Positions 1 to 6,067 of a DNA stretch of 9,594 nt are shown piece after piece. Both the position numbers and the translations under genes were made by a program. Below the pieces are notes generated by a model. The model was not told the DNA's origin and did no database searches. It worked only from the letters and a program-made list of their open reading frames with translations. This DNA is from Gammaproteobacteria bacterium (GTDB lineage: Bacteria > Pseudomonadota > Gammaproteobacteria > Chromatiales > Chromatiaceae). Location: contig JAJRUY010000090.1 in assembly GCA_024277555.1 (NCBI GenBank), positions 1 through 9,594 of the forward strand, read 5' to 3'. The stretch's first letter is position 1; each line of letters starts with the position of its first letter.

Positions 1-140
1 ATTCCAAGTTTTCCTGTAGTTTTTCTTTTGGTGCTTGACGACTTGTTTGTATCCACGAAACCAGTCCTGGCAATGCCGGTAAACAGCCCTCTTCAAAGAA
101 ACATGCTGACAAGCCGCAAGCCAATGCGGCACGAATAGAG
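1..140. other. left edge, no confident gene
   Basis: No gene can be assigned here. Three frames stay open across the stretch: one plus frame entering from the left edge and ending at a TAG at 136-138, and two minus frames running off the left edge. One minus frame reads ...GLSACFFEEGCLPALPG..., which looks somewhat protein-like, but it has only a TTG as a possible start and no clear ribosome binding site. The open frames are too short, and they compete. The next feature begins two bases after the plus-strand TAG. At the other palindromes such a position follows a gene end, but this is weak support for a plus-strand gene tail. Confidence 0.2.
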
Positions 141-306
141 TATAGGGCACCTCTAACAATTCTGTTTGAGCAGATTTGTGTTTGATCGACGTGAGAGCAA
201 GGCGAAGGTCGCAGCAAATAGCAGGCTATTTGCAAGATTTTCAACGCAGTTATCGCGTCGTTCAAACGCAAGGATGCCAATCACGAATTATTGGAGGTGC
301 CTTATA
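141..306. repeat. 166-bp palindromic MITE-like element
   Basis: The element has 22-bp terminal inverted repeats at 141-162 and 285-306 that match at 19 of 22 positions, with core GGCACCTC/GAGGTGCC and TATA at both outer ends. Inside lie nested arms: GTTTGATCGACG at 180-191 against 256-267 (11 of 12) and a perfect 9-bp stem GCAAATAGC/GCTATTTGC at 214-222 and 225-233 around a 2-base loop. The whole can fold into one long hairpin. No transposase is encoded. It looks like a non-autonomous miniature element or a dispersed intergenic palindrome. The flanking TATA may be part of the repeat or of a target duplication. I cannot name the parent element. Confidence 0.75.
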
Positions 307-330
307 GCTCCTGTCACAGCCGCAGGAGCT
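306..330 (-). terminator. stem-loop after the hydrolase gene
   Basis: A perfect 8-bp stem, AGCTCCTG at 306-313 and CAGGAGCT at 323-330, with a 9-base loop, begins 5 bases downstream of the hydrolase stop codon on the minus strand. It has no clear U-tract, so it may be a weak terminator, an mRNA 3'-end stabiliser, or work together with the long palindrome that follows directly. Confidence 0.45.
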
Positions 331-335
331 CAAAT

Positions 336-1217
336 CTATGGCTGGATGAATTCCACCGCACGTTCGACCAGATCTTCCGCATAGAGATCGCGGAAGAAAT
401 GATCAGCGCCATCCATTATCTCGATGCTCAGATGATCCGTCCTGGAGAGTTTTTGCAGTTTCTTTTGCAAGCCCTCGACCACCTTGTCTTCCGATCCAAT
501 GAACAACAGCACCGGCTGTTTGATCTTCTCCACCAGAAAAGGGGTGTCCAGGCGTTCGTCTGGTTGGTAATAGCCGGCAAAGGCCTCGGCAGTAACAGAA
601 GTGTCCTTGCAGTAAAGAAAATCTGTGTGCTTCATTATCTGCCTGCCCTTGCCCGATTTCACCAGGGCATTGGCTTCGCCCAGAACCGCTTCCAGGGATT
701 TTCCGTAGCGTTTGTTGTAATTCCCGGCGGCACGGTCGGCTGACCAGACCTGGGGCGCAACCAGAATCACCTTGCTGATCACCGGCGCGCTTCGTTCCGC
801 TGCATACCATGCGGTTTGATTGCCCCCGCGGGAATGTCCCAGCAACACAATATTCTTGATGCCCTCGAATCTCAGCCATTCCACCCAAGCGGAAATTTCC
901 CCCACGGCATCGCTATGTTTGTGGGTATGCGGGGTGGCGCAGTCGTACATGGCGCTGTTGCGGTTCTGCAATCCCAGACTCAGATTGATGGCCAGGCTGC
1001 TGACGCCATTTTCCTTGAACAGCTCCTGCAGGGTCGAGATGATTTCCATCCGGTTGTGCCCCAAGGTGCCATGGGTCATGAGCACCACCGGATCCTTGGG
1101 CCAGTTATCGGTTTTTTCCAGATTGGCGCGCAGGTATATGCCATTGTATTTGAAGGAAATCTCTTCAGCCTGGGCGCTGCCAAGGAAGAGCAAGATCAGT
1201 AGGGATAGCCATTTCAT
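336..1217 (-). CDS. exported alpha/beta hydrolase
   Basis: Predicted 293-residue serine hydrolase of the alpha/beta fold. A signal peptide (about residues 1-17, MKWLSLLILLFLGSAQA) sends it to the periplasm or outside. The nucleophile elbow is GHSRGG with Ser129. A likely acid is Asp244 in GSEDKV and the catalytic His is His273 in GADHFF. The HG pair at residues 49-50 is a plausible oxyanion element. The substrate is unknown. I chose the ATG at 1217, not an upstream ATG at 1247, because it gives a proper signal peptide, has AGAGGA about 9 bases upstream, and forms an ATGA overlap with the preceding gene, which implies translational coupling. Esterase, lipase or peptidase activity cannot be told apart from sequence alone. 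Confidence 0.88.
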   Translation of the reverse strand: MKWLSLLILLFLGSAQAEEISFKYNGIYLRANLEKTDNWPKDPVVLMTHGTLGHNRMEIISTLQELFKENGVSSLAINLSLGLQNRNSAMYDCATPHTHKHSDAVGEISAWVEWLRFEGIKNIVLLGHSRGGNQTAWYAAERSAPVISKVILVAPQVWSADRAAGNYNKRYGKSLEAVLGEANALVKSGKGRQIMKHTDFLYCKDTSVTAEAFAGYYQPDERLDTPFLVEKIKQPVLLFIGSEDKVVEGLQKKLQKLSRTDHLSIEIMDGADHFFRDLYAEDLVERAVEFIQP

Positions 1218-1600
1218 TGGAAAGAATCCTCTGGTTTGTTGATGCAATGGGTATGAATTAGTTGTTGCAGATCTGGTATGTCACGGCAAGATTTCAACTG
1301 CTCTGCACAAAGGCAGGGTATGAGCCTGTCAGCCTTGCGTAGAAAAACACCGGGGAGCTGTCCCTCAAACCCTGGATGCTGGTGCAGAAACTTGTCACGG
1401 TGGAGAAATATGCATTCCACCGGCAATGACGCCGCGAAAGACCGCCATTGCTCCTTTTCCCGGAATACACCATGGGTGATTGCACACAAGGCACAGGAAT
1501 AAGTGCTTGGCGAGAAGATTTTGTGCCCGATATCTGCCAGCACATTGAATGCGCCGCTGTCCGCATTGTATACAAATAGCAACTGTGTTTCGGTGCCCAT
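1214..1600 (-). CDS. conserved protein of unknown function
   Basis: A 128-residue protein, probably cytoplasmic, with no signal peptide or membrane segment. Its N-terminus (LLFVYNADSG, residues 7-16) and the stretch HKIFSPSTYSCALCAITHG resemble a family of small bacterial hypothetical proteins I have seen without assigned function. A CxxC pair (Cys36, Cys39) is conserved-looking and could bind metal or take part in thiol chemistry. It is the first gene of a two-gene operon: its TGA overlaps the ATG of the hydrolase gene by four bases. It is transcribed divergently from the ArsR-rhodanese gene, so both may share control. The upstream ribosome binding site is weak (GGATCGGG), so the start is the only in-frame ATG and not otherwise proven. 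Confidence 0.7.
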   Translation of the reverse strand: MGTETQLLFVYNADSGAFNVLADIGHKIFSPSTYSCALCAITHGVFREKEQWRSFAASLPVECIFLHRDKFLHQHPGFEGQLPGVFLRKADRLIPCLCAEQLKSCRDIPDLQQLIHTHCINKPEDSFQ

Positions 1601-1625
1601 ATAACCCGATCCGGAAAAAGGAGGT

Positions 1626-1664
1626 TTGAGTACATGCTGTTCTTGTGTATATTATTCAAACAAT
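1626..1664 (+). promoter_or_regulatory. candidate arsR promoter and operator
   Basis: In the 97-base gap between the divergent genes, TTGAGT (1626-1631), a 16-base spacer and TATATT (1648-1653) form a plausible sigma-70 promoter reading towards the ArsR gene. Overlapping its -10 end is an imperfect dyad ATTATTCAAACAAT (1651-1664), symmetric at ATTnTTnnAAnAAT. That is the kind of AT-rich dyad ArsR proteins bind, so autoregulation is likely but inferred. On the minus strand TAATAT lies in the same place, so the divergent operon may be controlled from the same site. Confidence 0.35.
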
Positions 1665-1697
1665 CTAACGAACAATAGAGCGAAAGTCGAGAATAGG

Positions 1698-2369
1698 GTG
1701 TCCAACGGCGATTTCAAGAAAGAACTTTTTACCCAGTTTGCCCGGGTGGCCAAGGCATTGAGCAATGGCCACCGCCTGGAATTGCTGGAGTTTCTGGCCC
1801 AGAGCGAGCGCAGTGTAGATGCCCTGGCCAAGGCTTGCGGCCTGAGTGTGGCAAATACCTCCCAGCACCTGCAACAGCTGCGACAGGCAGGTCTGGTGAG
1901 TTCGCGCAAGGAGGGGCAGAAGGTGATTTACCGCATCAGCGGCGACGACGTGCCCCCGTTGCTGAACGCCCTGAGTGAAGTTGCCGAACGCCATTTGTCG
2001 GATGTACAGCAGTTGATTCGGAGTTTTCTTACGGTAAAGGACAGCCTGGAACCCCTGCCTGCTGCCGAACTGCTGAAACGGGCCAGGGAAGGGCTGGTGA
2101 CGGTGCTGGATGTACGGCCTGCAGAAGAATATGCGGCCGGGCATGTGCCTGGAGCCATCAATGTGCCACTGGCGGATCTGGAAGCGCGCCTGGACGAACT
2201 GGGCACCAGACAGGAAGTGGTGGCCTATTGCCGTGGCCCGCATTGTGTACTTGCCTTCGATGCTGTTGCATTGCTTCGGAAAAAGGGCGTTACTGCCACC
2301 CGCCTTGATGGAGGCTTGCCGGAATGGCGTCTGGAAGGGCTTCCTGTTGATACCACAAAGAGCGGCTGA
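1698..2369 (+). CDS. ArsR-family regulator fused to rhodanese domain
   Basis: A 223-residue two-domain protein. Residues about 10-80 form an ArsR/SmtB winged helix-turn-helix (recognition helix around NTSQHLQQLRQAGLV, then a wing at EGQKVIYRI). Residues about 120-215 form a rhodanese domain with LDVRPAEEYAAGHVPGAINVP and the active-site loop CRGPHC, in which Cys178 is the expected persulfide-carrying residue and Cys183 a second thiol. The classical ELCVCD metal site is absent, so sulfane sulfur or thiol state is a likelier signal than metal; this is inference. I chose the GTG at 1698 because it starts the protein just before the HTH fold; a TTG at 1626 would add 24 unlike-looking residues and sits one base after an AAGGAGG. 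The next gene follows after one base. Confidence 0.88.
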   Translation: MSNGDFKKELFTQFARVAKALSNGHRLELLEFLAQSERSVDALAKACGLSVANTSQHLQQLRQAGLVSSRKEGQKVIYRISGDDVPPLLNALSEVAERHLSDVQQLIRSFLTVKDSLEPLPAAELLKRAREGLVTVLDVRPAEEYAAGHVPGAINVPLADLEARLDELGTRQEVVAYCRGPHCVLAFDAVALLRKKGVTATRLDGGLPEWRLEGLPVDTTKSG

Positions 2370-2370
2370 G

Positions 2371-2934
2371 ATGCGCCTGGTTTACCTGAGTGTTCTGCCA
2401 CTGATTTTGCTTGCGGGATTCACATCAGCTGCAGTGACAGTTGAAGTAGGAGAAAATACTGGTTTGCGTACCTGGCAGTGGAGTCATGAGGGTATTTCCC
2501 TGCGTCTGGTACAACGCCTGCCGGATCAAACCCGCGCCTATCTCCAGGGACGGGGCTTTCCACCAGAAGCAGCAGATAAGATAGCGACTACCTGCTTTTT
2601 CGGCACCATGTTCCGCAATGATGGAACTTTGCCCCTGGATTTTGACCTCAATACATGGAAGGTTGCACAAACGGGGAAGGAAACCGCCATGCTGGTGCGT
2701 GAGCACTGGAAAACATATCTGGAAGAGAGTGCCGCTCCCAAGGCCGCCCGGATTGCCCTGCACTGGTCGCTGATGCCGACGCAGCAGCATTTTCAGCCAG
2801 GTGATTACAATTGGGGGATGATGGTTTTTGGTCTGCCCCCCGGTGAGAGTTTTGACTTGCACATGCAGTTGACCCTTGGTGGGAAGCCCATTGTGACAAC
2901 CATCCCGGGTCTGCAGTGCCCCCCGGAAAATTGA
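2371..2934 (+). CDS. small exported protein of unknown function
   Basis: A 187-residue protein with a clear signal peptide (residues 1-20, MRLVYLSVLPLILLAGFTSA), so probably periplasmic. I do not recognise the family. The mature part is probably a beta-rich globular domain (many alternating hydrophobic residues, GDYNWGMMVFGLPPGESFDLHMQL). It holds just two cysteines, Cys75 (ATTCFFGTM) and Cys183 near the C-terminus (GLQCPPEN), which could form a disulfide. The ATG lies one base after the stop of the ArsR-rhodanese gene, so the two are almost surely cotranscribed and coupled. An open frame extends upstream to 2110 but lies inside the ArsR gene and would remove the signal peptide from the N-terminus. 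The stop is six bases before a long palindrome. Confidence 0.8.
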   Translation: MRLVYLSVLPLILLAGFTSAAVTVEVGENTGLRTWQWSHEGISLRLVQRLPDQTRAYLQGRGFPPEAADKIATTCFFGTMFRNDGTLPLDFDLNTWKVAQTGKETAMLVREHWKTYLEESAAPKAARIALHWSLMPTQQHFQPGDYNWGMMVFGLPPGESFDLHMQLTLGGKPIVTTIPGLQCPPEN

Positions 2935-2940
2935 ACTAGC

Positions 2941-3094
2941 CCGGATGTTCCACCAGGAAGTCCGATGATTGTGCCGAGATTGTTGTTCAGAGGCGAATTT
3001 CTGATCGGATCAATAGCCCAAGCTATTGATGAGTGAAGAAATATCGTCTCTGAACAACAAGATCGGTGCAAGGGCGGACTTAACAAACACCCGG
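2941..3094. repeat. 154-bp long imperfect palindrome
   Basis: Nested inverted arms: CCGGATGTT at 2941-2949 against 3086-3094 (8 of 9), AAGTCCG at 2958-2964 against 3075-3081, a 17-base arm TTGTTGTTCAGAGGCGA at 2980-2996 against 3044-3060 (16 of 17; the mismatch can be a G-U pair in RNA), and a perfect 9-bp inner stem ATCAATAGC/GCTATTGAT at 3009-3017 and 3022-3030 with loop CCAA. It starts six bases after a stop codon and may end the ArsR operon transcript. Its size and inner AATAGC/GCTATT stem resemble the element at 141-306. No U-tract follows, so it may be a dispersed repeat rather than a standard terminator. Confidence 0.7.
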
Positions 3095-3169
3095 CAGCAT
3101 ATTGCGCTTTGCTAATATAGGTGCAATGGTTAATAAAAAAACAGCATCTTATGGGTGCCTCGAATAATT

Positions 3170-3238
3170 GTCATACCGGCGCAGGCCGGTATCCACAACA
3201 TGTTGATTTGTCTGGGCTCTAGCTTTCGCCGGAGTGAC
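3170..3238. repeat. VIPAQAGIH-type intergenic repeat
   Basis: GTCATACCGGC starts a hairpin with a perfect 8-bp stem ATACCGGC/GCCGGTAT (3173-3180 and 3185-3192, loop GCAG), and GCCGGAGTGAC at 3228-3238 forms the degenerate second half. Read in one frame the first half gives VIPAQAGIH, the well-known false peptide produced by this dispersed proteobacterial repeat. It therefore is not coding. It lies in the 380-base gap before the thioredoxin gene. Confidence 0.85.
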
Positions 3239-3314
3239 GAAATCTGTATTTTTCGAGGTGTCCTTATGTTGTTATTTCAGTGTCCTGGTGAAATATCCAG
3301 GCTAGGAGTGCCTC

Positions 3315-3830
3315 ATGTACAAAACTGTAGTAGTGTTGTTTCTATTGGTGTTGTTGACTGCCGGAGTATCCCATGCTGGTGGAAAAGGTCTCACTGCCTT
3401 GCCGGAAAAACCCTGGGCGCCGGATTTTGCCCTGAAAGATATAGAAGGCAATACCCATCGCATCAGCGACTACAAGGGGCATGTGATCATCGTCAACTTC
3501 TGGGCCACCTGGTGTCCTCCCTGCCGTGCGGAAATGCCTGCCATGCAGCGCGCCTGGGAGCAGTTGCGCGAGGAAGGAATCATGATGCTGGCCATTGATG
3601 TCGGGGAAGATGAAGACACGGTATTCGAGTTTGCCGCCAACTATCCCGTGGATTTCCCCCTGTTGCTGGATATGGACTCCACCGTCAGCGAAGCCTGGGA
3701 GGTGAAAGGTCTGCCGACCACCTTTGTCATCGACCAGTGGGGACGCAAGGTGTATCGCGCCATTGGTGGCCGGGAATGGGATGATCCGGACTTGCTGAAC
3801 CAGGTGCGTAGGTTGAAGCAGGTTCCCTGA
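3315..3830 (+). CDS. TlpA/ResA-like exported thioredoxin
   Basis: A 171-residue thiol-disulfide oxidoreductase. Residues 1-21 are a signal peptide or N-terminal anchor (VVVLFLLVLLTAGVSHA), and the rest is an AhpC/TSA-Redoxin or TlpA-like fold. The active site is FWATWCPPC with Cys67 and Cys70, and the cis-proline is Pro134 in KGLPTTFVID. The usual TlpA insert PDFALKDIEGNTHRISDYKG precedes the motif. Such proteins reduce disulfides or keep apo-cytochrome or other exported thiols reduced, outside the cytoplasm; the true partner here is unknown. The start ATG has AGGAG six bases upstream. It stands alone, separated by 380 bases from the upstream operon. The exported two-cysteine protein at 2371-2934 is a possible substrate, but that is speculation. 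Confidence 0.92.
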   Translation: MYKTVVVLFLLVLLTAGVSHAGGKGLTALPEKPWAPDFALKDIEGNTHRISDYKGHVIIVNFWATWCPPCRAEMPAMQRAWEQLREEGIMMLAIDVGEDEDTVFEFAANYPVDFPLLLDMDSTVSEAWEVKGLPTTFVIDQWGRKVYRAIGGREWDDPDLLNQVRRLKQVP

Positions 3831-4179
3831 TGGGGAAGCTGAGGTGTCGGCAAACAAAGCAGCACGGGCACCGTGCGCTCATTGTGAGTTGATATCAAAC
3901 TGTTTCTGGGGGTGTTTTTCAGTGGCATTGCGCTTAACCCGCATATTTCACCAGGACGCTCGAGATACCGGTGTTTATCTATATTTTTCATTATCTTGCG
4001 TTGAATTGGGTCAGGTTACACTTTGTACCCGTCACGCTATCCAGTTTTTTCCCGGGATGTTTCCGCCCAGATTGCCCGAACAGCCTGCAAGCCGATGAAT
4101 AACATCGACTTTTTCCTGTTCGAACAATCTGAATGAAAATCTCTCTAGGAAAAATCTGGATTCCGGTGAAGCATGCGAG
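3831..4179. other. intergenic region between convergent genes
   Basis: This 349-base gap separates the plus-strand thioredoxin gene from the minus-strand caspase-like gene. It holds a short hairpin, GCACGG/CCGTGC at 3862-3867 and 3871-3876 with loop GCA, 31 bases after the thioredoxin stop, and a longer palindrome at 4068-4131. No U-tract follows the first hairpin. I see no convincing gene: the one open plus frame (3844-4098) has no ribosome binding site and no recognisable protein character. Confidence 0.55.
4068..4131. repeat. palindrome between convergent genes
   Basis: Two 16-base arms, CAGATTGCCCGAACAG at 4068-4083 and its near reverse complement at 4116-4131 (14 of 16 match), enclose a small hairpin CGATG/CATCG at 4093-4097 and 4103-4107 with loop AATAA. 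Its place between two converging transcription units suggests a bidirectional terminator or transcript end, though no clear U-tract is present. Its layout (outer arms, small inner hairpin) resembles the elements at 2941-3094 and 141-306, but it is much shorter and shares only AGATTGTT with the former. Confidence 0.6.
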
Positions 4180-5649
4180 TTAGAGAGGGCTGTCTTCACA
4201 GGAAAACAGGCGCTGGTAGGCGGCCAGATCTTCATCGCTGCCATAAACTTTAAGCTGTTCCAGAATCCGGCTCAGCCGGATCATGCGGAATATCTTATCG
4301 ATCTGAATGATTTTTCTTTGCAGGTCGAGCATATCTTTCATTCGAGACATATTTTTATCCTGCATTGCAGCCAGCTGATGATAATCTTCCTGGGTATCGA
4401 TCCATTCCAGCACCGCATCGAGCTGACTATCCATAAGTGCTTTGTAGGCTGCGGTATACGGCAACATTAGTTCCGGCCAGAGATTTAGCAAGCGGGTTTT
4501 CAGCCCCTCGCGCAGCTTTGATTGACGTGCCTCGAGGTCTGTTTGTTTTGCATCCAAAGACGCCACCTCTTCCGTATATTGCTTGCGCTGTTTGAAGAGT
4601 CTTTTTTTCAGGGCGGAGCCATCCCCGGTATAGCCATTGATGGCGGCGATCCTGCGTACCCGCTTGCCAAACAGGTTGTCCGGAATATCACGCATATCCG
4701 CTTTCCATTTTAAATACCAGGGCTGCCATTGTTCAAGGAAGTCCTCGCTGGTCGAGCGGGAAAGGTCGGTGCTGTAAGCATTGTCGAGTGAATACATATG
4801 GGCTTCATGCAATGAGATGGCGCCATCACCATTTTCATCCGCAGATCCATTCAAGGGTTTCCCCAGGCGGGTTTTTCCATCCAGTGCTGCAAAGAAGTAG
4901 GTGGAATAATCACGAAAATCATCTGCTTTCAGACTCACTGTGCAGCCTTCGGATGTCTTGGTTGCCGATACCGCGGTAAACCCGCATTGTGCCGCCTGTG
5001 TGGAATCCTTGTATGCCAGGGGGCTGGCATCTGCCAGCCGCAGAAACGCACCGGAAAAGCACTGTGGAAAGAAAAACCGGAATTGTACTTCAGGGTCAAG
5101 CGTATCCAGCAATTCTTGAAATTCCACGGCAGAGAGGCGTGTGTGATTCCAGAGCATTAGCGCGTTGTTACTGCTGTCGCTCTCCCAAGTGCCGTGCCCC
5201 TGATAGATAAAGAATATGCGGTCACCAGGCTGCATTGATGCAAATGCTTCCTTGAGTATCGCCGATAGTTTTGTGGCGTCTGTGGAAGCTTCTACATTTG
5301 GCACTTCGCTATTTCTGAAAGTCAGGTAATTGTCACCGTATTCACCCATTATTCGGGTTAGCGGCTCCAGTGCCGCTGCCGCTGCTTCGTCATCTTCTGG
5401 TCTGATGCGTGTAAGCACGTCTGGCCCCGGTGCCTGCCCGTCCGTGAAGAAGACTCGTGGTGTGTGCCCGCTGTCCTGCAGTATTCCCTCGATCCATTTG
5501 ACGTTCAATTCGATCTGCACCTGGGAGTTGGATGGCTTGTCTCCTCCACCAACGAGAAAGGTGTAATCTTTGCCTTGGACTGCCGATGAAAACAGGCAGA
5601 ATACGACGATCAGTATTTTGTTGATTTGTAGCATATAAGCAAAATTCAT
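4180..5649 (-). CDS. exported caspase-like protease, EF-hand loop
   Basis: A 489-residue secreted protein with a signal peptide (residues about 1-26). The caspase-like domain (about 27-260) shows the catalytic His152 in IFFIYQGHGTW and Cys197 in FFFPQCFSGAF; the usual Asp before the Cys (DxCxSG) is replaced by Pro-Gln. Residues 271-282 are a canonical EF-hand loop, DENGDGAISLHE, with ligands Asp271, Asn273, Asp275, Ser279 and Glu282, so calcium may control or stabilise it. Residues about 345-385 and 430-470 are charged heptad-like helices, probably coiled coil. It is the last gene of the four-gene operon, 8 bases after the membrane protein gene; AGGTGA sits just before the start. A second ATG at 5634 is possible. 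The substrate is unknown. A legumain-like C13 fold is an alternative to C14. Confidence 0.85.
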   Translation of the reverse strand: MNFAYMLQINKILIVVFCLFSSAVQGKDYTFLVGGGDKPSNSQVQIELNVKWIEGILQDSGHTPRVFFTDGQAPGPDVLTRIRPEDDEAAAAALEPLTRIMGEYGDNYLTFRNSEVPNVEASTDATKLSAILKEAFASMQPGDRIFFIYQGHGTWESDSSNNALMLWNHTRLSAVEFQELLDTLDPEVQFRFFFPQCFSGAFLRLADASPLAYKDSTQAAQCGFTAVSATKTSEGCTVSLKADDFRDYSTYFFAALDGKTRLGKPLNGSADENGDGAISLHEAHMYSLDNAYSTDLSRSTSEDFLEQWQPWYLKWKADMRDIPDNLFGKRVRRIAAINGYTGDGSALKKRLFKQRKQYTEEVASLDAKQTDLEARQSKLREGLKTRLLNLWPELMLPYTAAYKALMDSQLDAVLEWIDTQEDYHQLAAMQDKNMSRMKDMLDLQRKIIQIDKIFRMIRLSRILEQLKVYGSDEDLAAYQRLFSCEDSPL

Positions 5650-5657
5650 CTCGTCAC

Positions 5658-6065
5658 CTACGCTGAAAAACGCAGAACCTTGTCGGCGAGTATCGCGATA
5701 AAAAGAAAGGTGATGGAGACTGCGGCAGCGGCCAGTACTTCACCATGGAAAAAATAGTAGCCAAGCAAGGCACCTCCCAGGAGCATGATCAAATAATAAG
5801 ACCAGGGAAACCGCCGCAGCAGCAACCATGCTGGCAACAGGGTGAGGAAAAACAGCGCCATCGCGGGGGGGATAGAGCTGGCCCAGCCGGACAATAGTTC
5901 GTGTAATAGTTCTCTCCGTGAACCATAAAGAACATCCCGTGCAAACAGGCCGTCACCCAGCAGATAATCAAGAATACTGCTAATCCCTATATAGGCAGGA
6001 TACATCAGCAACGGCAATATCAGGATGGTGAGAAAAAACCAGCGTGGTCTGCGCATTGGTAGCAT
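5658..6065 (-). CDS. small four-helix membrane protein
   Basis: A 135-residue inner-membrane protein with four predicted hydrophobic segments at about residues 9-32, 64-83, 89-106 and 109-128. A basic start (MRRPR) points to a cytoplasmic N-terminus. I do not recognise its family. The ATG at 6065 lies 2 bases after the carbamoyltransferase stop, with AGGA seven bases upstream, and is preferred over an ATG at 6128 that lies deep inside the preceding gene and would add 21 non-hydrophobic residues. Its position between a carbamoyltransferase and an exported protease suggests an accessory membrane component, but no function can be read from its sequence. Confidence 0.78.
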   Translation of the reverse strand: MLPMRRPRWFFLTILILPLLMYPAYIGISSILDYLLGDGLFARDVLYGSRRELLHELLSGWASSIPPAMALFFLTLLPAWLLLRRFPWSYYLIMLLGGALLGYYFFHGEVLAAAAVSITFLFIAILADKVLRFSA

Positions 6066-6067
6066 TG

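Noticed and set aside
1626..1697. N-terminal extension of the ArsR gene from a TTG
   Set aside because: The extra 24 residues are outside the ArsR fold, the AAGGAGG lies one base away and so is badly spaced, and the stretch covers the likely promoter.
2110..2370. Upstream extension of the small exported protein
   Set aside because: It lies wholly inside the rhodanese coding region in another frame and would bury the signal peptide.
2941..3240. Repeats considered as a CRISPR array
   Set aside because: The repeats are inverted, unequal and not regularly spaced, and no direct-repeat and spacer pattern is present.
3155..3598. Plus-strand open frame beginning with VIPAQAGIH
   Set aside because: The start is the translated dispersed repeat at 3170-3238 and the rest overlaps the thioredoxin gene in another frame.
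3844..4098. Plus-strand open frame after the thioredoxin gene
   Set aside because: No ribosome binding site, no recognisable protein character and it runs into the palindrome at 4068-4131.
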